Source: Variovorax paradoxus | GTDB lineage: Bacteria > Pseudomonadota > Gammaproteobacteria > Burkholderiales > Burkholderiaceae_C | Direction of reading: 5' to 3' | Assembly: GCF_902712855.1 (NCBI RefSeq) | Contig: NZ_LR743507.1 | Location: forward strand, 4,574,001 to 4,638,000 | Length of the DNA stretch: 64,000 nt | Shown here: positions 16,810-25,162 of the stretch, in pieces | Layout of the letters: every line of letters begins with the position of its first letter | How positions within the stretch are numbered: position 1 is the stretch's first letter | Made by a program: the position numbers and the translations under genes | Notes under the pieces: model-generated | The model's input: only the letters and a program-made list of their open reading frames with translations | What the model was told of the DNA's origin: nothing | Databases searched by the model: none

Positions 16810-18129
16810 TCAACGGTTCGGCGCGGCACGCTCGGGCCTGACGAACAGCACCAGCACGGCGCCGAGCACCAGGAGCCCTGCGAGCATGTGCAGGCCCGCG
16901 TCGGTGCTTTGCGTCGCGTCCTTGATCAAGCCGATGAGAAACGGTGCGCTGAAGCCCGAGAGATTGCCGAAGGAGTTGATGAGCGCGATGCCCGCAGCCG
17001 CCGCCGCACCACCGAGGAACGCGGTCGGCATGCCCCAGAAGATGGGCAGCGTCGACATGATGCCCATGGTCGCGAGCGTGAGGCCGGCCATCGCAAGCGT
17101 CGCGTTGCCGTGGAAGGCCACGCTCAGCACCAGGCCCACGGCGCCGACCACGGCCGCCAGCGCACTGTGCCAGCGGTACTCGAGCCGGCGGTCGGCGCTG
17201 CGCGCCATGAGGTACATCGCGACGACGCCGAATGTCCAGGGGATGGCGCTGAGCAGGCCGATGTCGAGCGCGCCCTTAACGCCGATCGCCTTGATGATGC
17301 TGGGCAACCAGAACGAGATGCCGTACAGCCCCGACGTGTAGGCGAAGTACACCAGCGCCAGCAGCCACACGCGGCCGTTGCCGAGCACGTTGAGGATGCG
17401 CGGCTCGGCCTTGCCCGCGCCGTCGGCGGCGATGTCGCGGGCAATGAGCTCGCGCTCGGCGGGCGTGAGCCATTGCGCATCCTTCACGCGGTCGTCGAGG
17501 CAGCGCCACACCACCATGCCCAGCGCCACGGTCGGCAGGCCCTGAAGCAGGAACAGCCACTGCCAGCCGGCCCAGCCGTTGATGCCGCCCATGCCCTGCA
17601 GGATCCATCCGGAGATCGGGCCGCCCAGGATGCCCGCGAACGGGATCGCCGCGAGGAACAGCGACGTGGCCTTGCTGCGGCGCGCAGCCGGGTACCAGTA
17701 GGTGAGGTACAGGATGATGCCGGGGAAGAAGCCCGCCTCGGCCGCGCCCAGCAGGAACCGGATCACGTAGAACGAGGTCGGCGAACTCACGAACATGGTG
17801 GCGGCGGAGAGCAGGCCCCAGGTGATCATGATCCGCGCGATCCAGCGGCGCGCGCCCACGCGGTGCAGCACCACGTTGCTCGGCACTTCGAAGAGAAAGT
17901 AGCCGATGAAGAAGATGCCCGCGCCCAGCCCGTACACCGCCTCGCTGAATTGCAGGTCGCCCTGCATCTGCAGCTTGGCGAAGCCGACGTTCACGCGATC
18001 GAGGTAAGCCACGATGTAGCAGAGAAACAGCAGCGGGATCAGGCGCCAGCCGACCTTGCGGTAGACGGCGTCGGAAGTGGTGTCGAACCGGCCCTTGTAG
18101 GGCCCGGCCGCGGCGGTGGTGGTGGTCAT
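16810..18129 (-). CDS. MFS transporter, anion:cation symporter type
   Basis: This 439-residue inner-membrane protein has twelve predicted membrane segments and the anion:cation symporter signature LDRVNVGFAKLQMQ near residue 45. Subfamily members import organic acids such as tartrate, phthalate or hydroxyphenylacetate. It is the first gene of the leftward unit (then FAD oxidase, esterase, LysR), so it probably imports the acid these enzymes act on. It is divergent from the LLM oxidoreductase gene at 18279. Confidence 0.88.
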   Translation of the reverse strand: MTTTTAAAGPYKGRFDTTSDAVYRKVGWRLIPLLFLCYIVAYLDRVNVGFAKLQMQGDLQFSEAVYGLGAGIFFIGYFLFEVPSNVVLHRVGARRWIARIMITWGLLSAATMFVSSPTSFYVIRFLLGAAEAGFFPGIILYLTYWYPAARRSKATSLFLAAIPFAGILGGPISGWILQGMGGINGWAGWQWLFLLQGLPTVALGMVVWRCLDDRVKDAQWLTPAERELIARDIAADGAGKAEPRILNVLGNGRVWLLALVYFAYTSGLYGISFWLPSIIKAIGVKGALDIGLLSAIPWTFGVVAMYLMARSADRRLEYRWHSALAAVVGAVGLVLSVAFHGNATLAMAGLTLATMGIMSTLPIFWGMPTAFLGGAAAAAGIALINSFGNLSGFSAPFLIGLIKDATQSTDAGLHMLAGLLVLGAVLVLFVRPERAAPNR

Positions 18130-18278
18130 GGGGACGCCTCTCGCTTTCGTTCGTCTCTGGGGTGCAGCCGATGGTCGCGGCCGCCGCCCGCATCGCCGCA
18201 GCGGGTTTACGCGCAGGATTCATATGGATTAAAGATCGACGCATCTCCGAACGAGATTGCCATGCCATCATTTCCGTC

Positions 18279-19238
18279 ATGCCCCCTTTCAACATCGCCT
18301 ACCGGCAGACGCTGCTCGCCGGCCGGCTCACCTTGGGCCTGATGACACCGGTGGCGCGGCCCAACGGTTCCATGTGCGACCCTGCACTCGAGCTGCGCGC
18401 CGCCAGGCTCGCCGACGAACTCGGGTTTGCCGCGCTGTGGACGCGCGATGTGCCGGTGATGGTTCCGCAGGGCGACGAGATTTCGGTGCTCGACGAGCCC
18501 TTTGTGTGGCTCGCCACACTGGCCGCGGCCACGCAGCGCATCGCGCTCGGCACGGCTGCGGCGGTGCTGCCGCTGCGTCATCCGCTGCACGTGGCCAAGT
18601 CGGCGCTGTCGCTGAACAGGCTGTCGGGCGAGCGGCTCGTCCTGGGCCTCGGCTCGGGCGACCGCGAGGCCGAGTTCGCGATCTTCGGGCAGGACATCGA
18701 ACGCCGCGGCGAGGCCTTTCGCGAACGCTGGACGCTGTTGCGTTCCGCGCTCTCGCCCGAGGCCGCGGAGCGCGCTGCCTTGCTCGAGGCCACCGGTGGA
18801 CACGACCTGATGACGCCGCCCCCAGCGCGCATCGGCATGCTGGTGGTGGGCTCGGCGCGCCAGTCGCTGCAATGGACTGCCGCGCATGCCGACGGCTGGG
18901 CCACCTACCACTGCGACGAGGCGCGCCAGCAGGGGCGCATCGGCCTGTGGCAGGGCGCGTTGCGCGAGCGTGCCGGCGGCGAGGCCAAGCCCTTCGTGCA
19001 GTCGCTGCAGCTCGACCTGCTCGACGACGCGGATGCGCCAGCCGAGCCTATCGAACTCGGCCTGCGCACCGGGCGCCGCGCGCTCGTCGGCTACCTCGAC
19101 CGCCTCGAGGACGCCGGCGTTGCGCACGTGCTGCTGAACCTCGTGCGCGGGCACCGCCCCGCCATGGACGTGATCGACGAACTCGGGCGCGACGTGCTGC
19201 CGCGCCTGCAAGGCCACGTGCGCACGCCGCCGCGCTGA
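18279..19238 (+). CDS. LLM class flavin-dependent oxidoreductase
   Basis: This 319-residue protein has the luciferase-like monooxygenase fold: an N-terminal strand (LTLGLMTPV), LADELGFAALWTRDVP, IALGTAAAVLPLRHPLHVAKSALSLNRLSGERLVLGLGSG and GMLVVGSARQSLQWTAAHADGWATYH. Members use reduced FMN or F420 to oxygenate or reduce small molecules. The ATG at 18279 places the first conserved strand about 15 residues in. The substrate is unknown; it is divergent from the MFS-led operon and may or may not belong to it. Confidence 0.82.
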   Translation: MPPFNIAYRQTLLAGRLTLGLMTPVARPNGSMCDPALELRAARLADELGFAALWTRDVPVMVPQGDEISVLDEPFVWLATLAAATQRIALGTAAAVLPLRHPLHVAKSALSLNRLSGERLVLGLGSGDREAEFAIFGQDIERRGEAFRERWTLLRSALSPEAAERAALLEATGGHDLMTPPPARIGMLVVGSARQSLQWTAAHADGWATYHCDEARQQGRIGLWQGALRERAGGEAKPFVQSLQLDLLDDADAPAEPIELGLRTGRRALVGYLDRLEDAGVAHVLLNLVRGHRPAMDVIDELGRDVLPRLQGHVRTPPR

Positions 19239-19288
19239 CGCGGGCAGAATCCGGCGCTTGCCGTTCCCCTTCTCAAGGACCTTGAAAA

Positions 19289-19993
19289 ATGACCGATCTC
19301 TCGAGCTTCCCCATCACCAAGAAATGGCCCGCGCAGCATCCCGACCGCCTGCAGCTCTACTCGCTGCCCACGCCCAACGGCGTGAAGGTGTCGATAATGC
19401 TGGAGGAAACCGGCCTGCCCTACGAAGTGCACCTCGTGAGCTTCGAGACGCAGGACCAGATGTCGCCGGAGTTCCTGTCGCTCAACCCGAACAACAAGAT
19501 CCCGGCCATCCTCGACCCGAACGGTCCCGACGGCAAGCCGCTGCCGCTGTTCGAGTCGGGCGCCATCCTGGTGTACCTGGCGTCGAAGACCGGCAAGCTC
19601 ATGCCGCAGGACACCGCGGGCCGCTACGAAGCCCTGCAGTGGGTGATGTTCCAGATGGGCGGCATCGGCCCGATGTTCGGCCAGCTCGGCTTCTTCAACA
19701 AGTTCGTCGGCAAGGACTACGAGGACAAGCGTCCGCGCGACCGCTACGTCGCCGAATCGAAGCGCCTGCTCGGCGTGCTCGACAAGCACCTGGACGGCCG
19801 CAAGTGGATCCTGGGCAATGACTACAGCATTGCCGACATCGCCACCTTCCCGTGGATCCGCAACCTCGTCGGCTTCTACGAAGCAGGCGATCTGGTGGGC
19901 TTCAAGGACTTCAAGAACGTGGCCCGTGTGCTCGAGGCCTTCGTGGCGCGCCCCGCAGTGGCACGCGGCCTGAACATCCCCAAGCGGGGCTGA
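19289..19993 (+). CDS. glutathione S-transferase family protein (YfcG/Nu-class-like)
   Basis: This 234-residue protein has an N-terminal thioredoxin-like GST domain (LQLYSLPTPNGVKVSIMLEETGLPYE, NPNNKIPAILDPNG with the cis-Pro, and FESGAILVYLA) and an all-helical C-terminal domain containing YSIADIATFPWI. The layout matches YfcG/YghU-like disulfide-bond oxidoreductase GSTs that use glutathione. It begins 50 bp after the LLM gene, with AAGGA upstream of the ATG. Confidence 0.88.
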   Translation: MTDLSSFPITKKWPAQHPDRLQLYSLPTPNGVKVSIMLEETGLPYEVHLVSFETQDQMSPEFLSLNPNNKIPAILDPNGPDGKPLPLFESGAILVYLASKTGKLMPQDTAGRYEALQWVMFQMGGIGPMFGQLGFFNKFVGKDYEDKRPRDRYVAESKRLLGVLDKHLDGRKWILGNDYSIADIATFPWIRNLVGFYEAGDLVGFKDFKNVARVLEAFVARPAVARGLNIPKRG

Positions 19994-20099
19994 CCCGGTT
20001 CATGGGGCACCGCGGAACCGGCTTTGCCGGGCCGCGGATGCCGCCCCCTGCAAGGGACAAGGCGAAGCGACACGAAGTGCGCGAAGCCTGGGGGTGCGC

Positions 20100-21386
20100 C
20101 TAGTTCGCCGAAAGGTCCATCAGCATCCGCGAGAGCAGGTAAAGGCGCGGCACCACGCTCTCGACCTCCGCATACTCTTCCGGCGTGTGGATGCCACCGC
20201 CCACGATGCCGAAGCCGTCGAGCACCGGAACGCCGACGCCCGCCACCAGGCTGGCATCGGCCGCGCCGCCGCTGCTCTCGATGGTGAGCTTCTTGCCGAT
20301 CTCCGCGTAGATGCCCTCGGCCATCTTCACCAGCTTCTCGGACGAAGGCAGGCGCGGCATCGGCGGCAGCCCGCGGCTCAGGCGCACGCGCACTTCGGTC
20401 TCGGGAATGAGCTTGTTCTGCGCGATGCGCACCATGTCCTTCTCGACGCGGTCGAACTCCTCGGGTGTGGCCACGCGCACGTCGGCCTTGGCGCTGGCCG
20501 CGGCAGGGATCACGTTGGTCGGGCCGTTGGCGGTCAGCACGGTGAAGTTGACCGTGGTCTTCTTCGCGGCGTCGGCCGTCTTCGACAGTTGCAGCACCTG
20601 GTGCGCGAGTTCCATGGCCGCATTGCGGCCCGCCTCGGGCGCGACACCCGCATGCGCGGCCAGGCCCTTCACCTCCAGCAGCGCGGTGGCCGAGCCCTTG
20701 CGCTCGACCACGAGGCCGTCGGCCGGGCGGCCCGGCTCCAGGTTGAGCGCCACGTCGTGCTGCTTGGCCACGCGCTCGATCAGCGCGCTGGTTCCGACCG
20801 AGCCTGTTTCCTCGTTGGTGTCGAGCAGGAAGGTGATCTGCCCGTAGTCCTTGAAGCCGATCTGCTGCAGTATCTTCAGCGCGTACAGCCCGGCGACCAC
20901 GCCGCCCTTGTCGTCCATCACGCCGGGGCCGTAGGCGCGGCCGTCCTTGATGTAGAAGGGCTTGGCGGCGGCGGTGCCGTCCTTGAAGACGGTGTCCATG
21001 TGCGCAAGGATCAGGATCTTCTTCTTGCCCTGCCCGGTCAGCGTGGCGACCACGTTGGTGCCCGGATGCGGCTCGGCCGGAAACGTCTCGATGCGCGCGC
21101 CGAGCTTGCGCAGTTCGTCCACCGCGATCTCGCGCACCTTGTCGAGCCCTTCGATGGTGGTGGAACCGGAGTCGATGTTCACCATGCGCTCCAGCAGCTT
21201 CAGCGCCTCGTCCTTGCTCTGCGTGGCCGCATCGAGCGCGCCCTGGTGGGGCTTCTGCGCGGCGGCGTGGCCCGCGAGCATCAGTGCGCAGGCGCACAGG
21301 ATGCCATGGCAGGCCGTGCGCGCCCATCGGCGGGCATGGGCTGGCGTGGAAGAGGTCGGGGTTGAGTGGCGCATGCGAGTCGTCAT
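20100..21386 (-). CDS. M20 family metallopeptidase, glutamate carboxypeptidase-like
   Basis: This 428-residue precursor has an N-terminal signal peptide (CHGILCACALMLAGHAAAQ, cleavage near residue 44), so the enzyme is periplasmic. Zinc ligands of the M20 family are visible: LAHMDTVF (His/Asp), GPGVMDDKGG (bridging Asp) and DTNEETGS (catalytic Glu-Glu), followed by a dimerisation domain. It resembles carboxypeptidase G2, which removes C-terminal glutamate from folates and peptides. The first ATG (21386) and a second four codons in are both possible starts. It converges on the GST gene across a 106-bp gap. Confidence 0.86.
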   Translation of the reverse strand: MTTRMRHSTPTSSTPAHARRWARTACHGILCACALMLAGHAAAQKPHQGALDAATQSKDEALKLLERMVNIDSGSTTIEGLDKVREIAVDELRKLGARIETFPAEPHPGTNVVATLTGQGKKKILILAHMDTVFKDGTAAAKPFYIKDGRAYGPGVMDDKGGVVAGLYALKILQQIGFKDYGQITFLLDTNEETGSVGTSALIERVAKQHDVALNLEPGRPADGLVVERKGSATALLEVKGLAAHAGVAPEAGRNAAMELAHQVLQLSKTADAAKKTTVNFTVLTANGPTNVIPAAASAKADVRVATPEEFDRVEKDMVRIAQNKLIPETEVRVRLSRGLPPMPRLPSSEKLVKMAEGIYAEIGKKLTIESSGGAADASLVAGVGVPVLDGFGIVGGGIHTPEEYAEVESVVPRLYLLSRMLMDLSAN

Positions 21387-21520
21387 GTTGTCCGTTCTGT
21401 TCTTTGGTCTTGCCTCGGTTCCGGCGGCGGCAGGCTATCACCCGCTTCGCGCGCGGGTCAAGCCGCTGACTACACTCACGGCCTCAGCCTTGCTCCCGCA
21501 GAAGAATCAAGAAGCCCACG

Positions 21521-22159
21521 ATGCGAATCCAGCGCGACCAGATCATTGCAACGGCCCTGGTGCTGCTTGACGAGACCGGCCTTGAGGGCCTCACGATGCG
21601 CGCACTGGCGCAGGTCCTGCGGGTTCAGGCGCCGTCGCTGTACTGGCACTTTCCGAACAAGAAGGCGCTGATCGACGGCATGGCCGACGCGCTGGTCGAG
21701 GGCGTGGCGCGCGCGCCGGCCACCGACGTGCCATGGCAGGAGGCGATCCGCACGGTGGGGCAGGAGTTGCGGCAAGGCCTGCTGGCGCACCGCGACGGCG
21801 CGCGCGTGTACGCGGGCACCTACGTGGCTTCCGACAACACGCTGCGCATGGGCGAGGCCATGACCGCCCCGCTGTTGCGCGCCGGCGCCAGCCCCCAACT
21901 GGCTGCCTGGGGTTCGTTCAGCATGATGTACTACGTGCTCGGCTTCGTGATGGAAGAGCAGGCGCTGGAACCCGACGAGGCCATCGACGCGGTGGACAAC
22001 CAGCCCAGCCTTCTCGCGATGACGAAGGACCGCTTTCCGTCGGTCTTCGCCTGCGCCGAAGCGCTGTTCCACACCGATTTCGAAGAGCGCTTCGCGCTCG
22101 GCCTCGACATCTTCATCGCCGGGCTGGCCGACAGGATCAAGGCGAAGAAGCGCGCCTAA
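21521..22159 (+). CDS. TetR family transcriptional regulator
   Basis: This 212-residue regulator has a TetR N-terminal helix-turn-helix (LTMRALAQVLRVQAPSLYWHFPNKKALID, about residues 25-52) and a C-terminal region like that of tetracycline-repressor proteins (TetR_C type). It converges on the flavoreductase gene at 22191, separated by a hairpin. The palindromes found upstream of that flavoreductase (22992-23042) are candidate operators for it, though this is inference from proximity. Confidence 0.87.
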   Translation: MRIQRDQIIATALVLLDETGLEGLTMRALAQVLRVQAPSLYWHFPNKKALIDGMADALVEGVARAPATDVPWQEAIRTVGQELRQGLLAHRDGARVYAGTYVASDNTLRMGEAMTAPLLRAGASPQLAAWGSFSMMYYVLGFVMEEQALEPDEAIDAVDNQPSLLAMTKDRFPSVFACAEALFHTDFEERFALGLDIFIAGLADRIKAKKRA

Positions 22160-22168
22160 CGCTTCAGC

Positions 22169-22186
22169 GCTCGGCACAAGCCGAGC
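22169..22186. terminator. hairpin between convergent tetR and flavoreductase genes
   Basis: A perfect seven-base stem, GCTCGGC and GCCGAGC with an ACAA loop, sits in the 31-bp gap between two convergent stops. It is symmetric and may terminate both transcripts; it lacks a T-tract. Confidence 0.4.
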
Positions 22187-22190
22187 CGGT

Positions 22191-22952
22191 TCAGTCGAGC
22201 CCGCGCTTGCCCGCGGCCCAGTAGGCCTTGGCCTGGATGCGCTTCGCCTGCACGCCTTGCGCCTTGAGCGCGTGGCTCATCTGGCGGATCGACGACGCCT
22301 TGCCCGTCAGCACGTAGTGCGCGTTCTCGTTCGGCGTGCCCGCGCCGGTCATCGCCGACTGGAGTTCGGCGAGGTGCGAGTCGTCGGTGCGGCGCTCCAT
22401 CAATGCCAGCGACTGGATGCCGAGCGCGTCCAGCACCTGCCGCGATTCGGCGATGGCGCCGACCTCGAACACGGCCTGCACGCCCTGCCCTGCTGCGTTC
22501 CTGCCGCACAGCGATGCCGCGAGGCCGAACGAAGTCTCGTCGCCGAAGAGCACCGTTGAAGCCGGCTGCGTTTCGAGATCGAGCGAGCGGCGCGGCCCGA
22601 ACACCTGGCATTGGTCGCCCGTGCGTGCACGGCGCACCCATTCGCTGCCGGGCCCTTCGCCGTGCGCGAAGGCCAGGATGCGCGTCACGCCGCGCGCGGC
22701 ATCCCAGCGCAGCGGCGTGTAGGTGCGCGTTTCCAGCGTGCCGCCGGTCTTGACCTGTAGCTTCTGGCCGGGAGACCAGCGCCGGCCTTCGAAGGCCACG
22801 CACTCGAGGTCGATGAACCGGAAGCGCGCAGACACGCTGTGGACCGCAACGACACGCACCGACCGCAGGAACAGGCGCTCGAGCGTGCGCCCTACCAGGC
22901 CCTGGCGGGCGATGCCAGCCGTGTCGCTGGAGCCGATATTGAAAGAAGACAT
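22191..22952 (-). CDS. siderophore-interacting protein (FAD-binding ferric reductase family)
   Basis: This 253-residue flavoprotein belongs to the ferredoxin-reductase-like group that includes ViuB/YqjH. The FAD-binding strand motif is TRTYTPLRWD (near residue 77), followed by a NAD(P)-binding region (STVLFGDETSFGLAASLCG). Family members reduce ferric siderophores in the cytoplasm to free the iron. It is only 0.3 kb from the Fur-boxed sigma factor that opens the siderophore locus, and a pair of AT-rich palindromes lies directly upstream. It may serve the local siderophore or act as a general flavin reductase. Confidence 0.75.
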   Translation of the reverse strand: MSSFNIGSSDTAGIARQGLVGRTLERLFLRSVRVVAVHSVSARFRFIDLECVAFEGRRWSPGQKLQVKTGGTLETRTYTPLRWDAARGVTRILAFAHGEGPGSEWVRRARTGDQCQVFGPRRSLDLETQPASTVLFGDETSFGLAASLCGRNAAGQGVQAVFEVGAIAESRQVLDALGIQSLALMERRTDDSHLAELQSAMTGAGTPNENAHYVLTGKASSIRQMSHALKAQGVQAKRIQAKAYWAAGKRGLD

Positions 22953-22991
22953 GAGAACTTCCTGTGAACTCGCTGGATTGAAGACGACGCA

Positions 22992-23010
22992 AATCTAACG
23001 TCGTTAGATT
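22992..23010. promoter_or_regulatory. palindromic operator 1 upstream of flavoreductase
   Basis: AATCTAAC-GTC-GTTAGATT is a perfect 8-base inverted repeat beginning 40 bp before the start codon at 22952. It shares the CTAAC/GTTAG half-site with a second palindrome 32 bp away, about three helical turns. The form fits a TetR-family site. Confidence 0.6.
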
Positions 23011-23023
23011 GACCGTAAATCTT

Positions 23024-23042
23024 AAACTAACATCGTTAGTTT
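23024..23042. promoter_or_regulatory. palindromic operator 2 upstream of flavoreductase
   Basis: AAACTAAC-ATC-GTTAGTTT is a perfect inverted repeat, the partner of the palindrome at 22992-23010. Together they are the most AT-rich stretch of this region. Confidence 0.6.
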
Positions 23043-23122
23043 TTGCCATCCACCGCGAAGGCAGAACGGTTTTCCGGAGCGCTTCCCGAGGGTCGTCTCG
23101 TCACAATTCGGTGATACACTCC

Positions 23123-23141
23123 AATAAGAATAGTTCTTATT
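23123..23141. promoter_or_regulatory. Fur box upstream of FecI-type sigma gene
   Basis: AATAAGAATAGTTCTTATT is a 19-bp palindrome (arms AATAAGAA and TTCTTATT) matching the form of beta-proteobacterial Fur boxes. It lies 93 bp before the ATG at 23234 and implies iron repression of the sigma gene. Confidence 0.75.
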
Positions 23142-23233
23142 CAAGTCCCCCGAAAGTTTTCTGGCACCCGCTTGCATCGCGTGCGGGCAAAGGCGTCGGG
23201 GCTCACCATCGAAGCTTGCGAGAAGGCGGCAGA

Positions 23234-23845
23234 ATGCGCGACCTCGTTCAGGAACTGGTAGCTCACTACGCGGATTTGCGCCGGCAGCTCACTCGCGACC
23301 TGAGGGATCCGCACTACGCCGCGGACATCGCGCAATCCAGCTTCGAGCGCGTCTACGAGTCGGCGCTCAAGGCCCGCGGCGCACCGCGCGCCGGTGGCAC
23401 GCTCGACGTTGCGGACACGACCATCGAATCGCCGCGCGCCCTGCTCTTCCGCGTCGCGCGCAACCTGTGCATCGACGACGCGCGCCGCCGCAAGGTGGCG
23501 CAGGAGTGGGCCGGTGCGCACGTCGACACCGGCATGCACCAGACGGCGCAGTCGAGCGAATACATCGTCGCGCAGAAGCGCGTGCTCGCGCGCGTGGTCG
23601 AGACCATGGAAAAGCTCCCGCCGCGCCGCCGCGAGGTGTTCCTGCTCTTTCGTGCGTACGGCCATTCGCGCGCCGAGATCGCGCAGCGGCTCGGCATCAC
23701 CGAGATGGCCGTGGCCAAGCACCTGCTGCGCGCCACCATCGACTGTTCGCGCGTGTTCGCCGAACTGCGCGCCGACCTGATCGAGCCGCAGGTCCTGGCG
23801 AACCGCCCCGGCTTCGACGCGGCCCTGGCCGAAGACTTCTCGTGA
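23234..23845 (+). CDS. ECF sigma factor, FecI type
   Basis: This 203-residue ECF sigma factor has region 2 (YAADIAQSSFERVYES; then ALLFRVARNLCIDDARRRK) and region 4 (MEKLPPRRREVFLLFRAYGHSRAEIAQRLGITEMAVAKHL). FecI-type factors switch on siderophore receptor genes when a loaded receptor signals through FecR. The ATG at 23234 follows AGAAGG at suitable spacing; the open frame extends further upstream but crosses the Fur box. The stop codon overlaps the GTG of fecR (GTGA), so the two are translationally coupled. The likely signalling partner is the STN-domain receptor at 37366-39801. Confidence 0.9.
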   Translation: MRDLVQELVAHYADLRRQLTRDLRDPHYAADIAQSSFERVYESALKARGAPRAGGTLDVADTTIESPRALLFRVARNLCIDDARRRKVAQEWAGAHVDTGMHQTAQSSEYIVAQKRVLARVVETMEKLPPRRREVFLLFRAYGHSRAEIAQRLGITEMAVAKHLLRATIDCSRVFAELRADLIEPQVLANRPGFDAALAEDFS

Positions 23846-24903
23846 GCGGCGGCATGGCGATCGGCGCGCCGCGCGAACGACTCGTCAAGCGCGCGCTGGC
23901 GCTGATCCTCGAAGGCGAGATGGCGCCAGGCGACGCCGCGGGCCAAGCGCGCACGGCATTCAACCAGTGGCGCGTGAAGTCGGCCGAACATGCGGCGGCC
24001 GCACAGGAAGCGCGGCAGCGCTGGGACGCCCTCGGCGGCATGGCCAACGACCTGCGCGCCCACTTCGACGAACCCGAAGGCGCGTTGATGGCCAGCGCGG
24101 CTGCAGCGGCGGCTTCGTCCACCCAGCGGCAGCAGCGCCGCAAGATGCTCTTCTCGGCGATCGGCCTGCTCGGCGCGGGCCTGGTCGCCGGCCGCGGCGT
24201 GCAGTGGTACCGCCAGCAGCCGCTATGGCGCGCAGCCTATGCCACGCGCACCTCGCAGATGCTCAAGGTGACGCTCGCCGACGGCCGCAGCGGTGCTGCG
24301 GGCAGCCAGCTCGACCTGGCACCGCAGAGCGCGATCGACGTCACCCTCTATCGGCAGCGCCGCTTCGTAGACATGGCGCGCGGCGAAGTGCGCTTCGAGG
24401 TATCGCCGGACAGCGACCGCCCGTTCGAAGTACGCACGCGCAGCGCCACCGTCGAGGTGGTGGGCACCGCCTTCACGGTGCGCGACCGCGGTGGTCCGGT
24501 CACCGTGGGCGTCGAGCACGGCCATGTGCGGGTGCGCCTGCCGGTGCGCCCCGGGTCCGCGGACACACAGGGCGAGGTGATCGACCTGCGCAAGGGCGAA
24601 CTGCTCGAGATCGGCAGCGACGGCCACGCCGGCACGGTGCGCCAGACCGACACCGCTGCGCTGTCCGCGTGGCGCGGCGGCTGGCTGGTCTTCGAGAACA
24701 CGCCGCTCGGCGACGCATTGGGCGCGATCAACAGCTACCGCGCCCAGCCGATCGTGACCACCAACACCCGCATCGACGCCATGCGGCTCTCCGGGCGTTT
24801 TCGCACCAACGATTCCGACGGCCTCGTGGCCGTGCTGCCGACGATCCTGCCGCTTGCGACCGAGCAGCGCACCGACGGCAGCGTGGCGCTGCGGCTGCGC
24901 TGA
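23842..24903 (+). CDS. FecR-family anti-sigma/sigma regulator
   Basis: This 353-residue protein has an N-terminal cytoplasmic helical domain (about residues 8-75), one membrane segment (LFSAIGLLGAGLVAGRGV, about 103-120) and a periplasmic FecR domain (LDLAPQSAIDVTLYRQRRFVDMARGEVRFEV to VEVVGTAFTVRD). It ends in a STN-like region (NTPLGDALGAINSYRAQPIV). It should receive the signal from a TonB receptor and release the FecI-type sigma. I used the GTG at 23842, overlapping the sigma stop; an ATG at 23854 is also possible. It converges on the small gene at 24935. Confidence 0.88.
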   Translation: MSGGMAIGAPRERLVKRALALILEGEMAPGDAAGQARTAFNQWRVKSAEHAAAAQEARQRWDALGGMANDLRAHFDEPEGALMASAAAAAASSTQRQQRRKMLFSAIGLLGAGLVAGRGVQWYRQQPLWRAAYATRTSQMLKVTLADGRSGAAGSQLDLAPQSAIDVTLYRQRRFVDMARGEVRFEVSPDSDRPFEVRTRSATVEVVGTAFTVRDRGGPVTVGVEHGHVRVRLPVRPGSADTQGEVIDLRKGELLEIGSDGHAGTVRQTDTAALSAWRGGWLVFENTPLGDALGAINSYRAQPIVTTNTRIDAMRLSGRFRTNDSDGLVAVLPTILPLATEQRTDGSVALRLR

Positions 24904-24913
24904 AGACCTGGCT

Positions 24914-24940
24914 TCAGGCCTCAGGCCTCAGGCCTCAGGC
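24914..24940. repeat. 7-bp tandem repeat, TCAGGCC x4
   Basis: Three full copies and one six-base copy of TCAGGCC lie between the convergent fecR gene and the small gene ending at 24935; the last copy contains that gene's stop codon. Each AGGCCT junction is itself palindromic. Confidence 0.8.
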
Positions 24941-25162
24941 GTCGTGCGCCGGCGCGACGGGATGACCGGACTGCGCCAATCCCCACTGCGTCAAGGCGAT
25001 CTCGAGCGCACGCACGTGCCGCGGATTTGTTCCCAGCCAGTGCGCCAGCCGCTCGCTGTTCTCCAGCGTCGGCGAAGCATGCATGCATTCGAAGAGCGAT
25101 GTCGCGGTACGGATGCATTCGTCGGGCATGAGGGAACGCAGGGTCACGGCGCTGCGCGTCAT
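24935..25162 (-). CDS. stand-alone FecR-N-terminal-like (DUF4880-like) small protein
   Basis: This 75-residue protein resembles the cytoplasmic N-terminal domain of FecR: RLAHWLGTNPRHVRALEIALTQWGLA fits the WL..dP.H..A...A...W pattern. It has no membrane segment and no periplasmic part. The start codon overlaps the stop of the preceding small gene (ATGA at 25159-25162), so it is coupled to a close paralog. It is the last gene of the leftward eight-gene siderophore export/reduction run. In FecR this domain contacts the sigma factor, so a soluble sigma-binding or decoy role is conceivable but unproven. Confidence 0.6.
   Translation of the reverse strand: MTRSAVTLRSLMPDECIRTATSLFECMHASPTLENSERLAHWLGTNPRHVRALEIALTQWGLAQSGHPVAPAHDA

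Noticed and set aside
11750..17341. Long rightward open frame crossing tetR, LysR, esterase and oxidase genes
   Set aside because: It crosses several well-supported genes on both strands and its translation is low-complexity, so it is a composition artefact.
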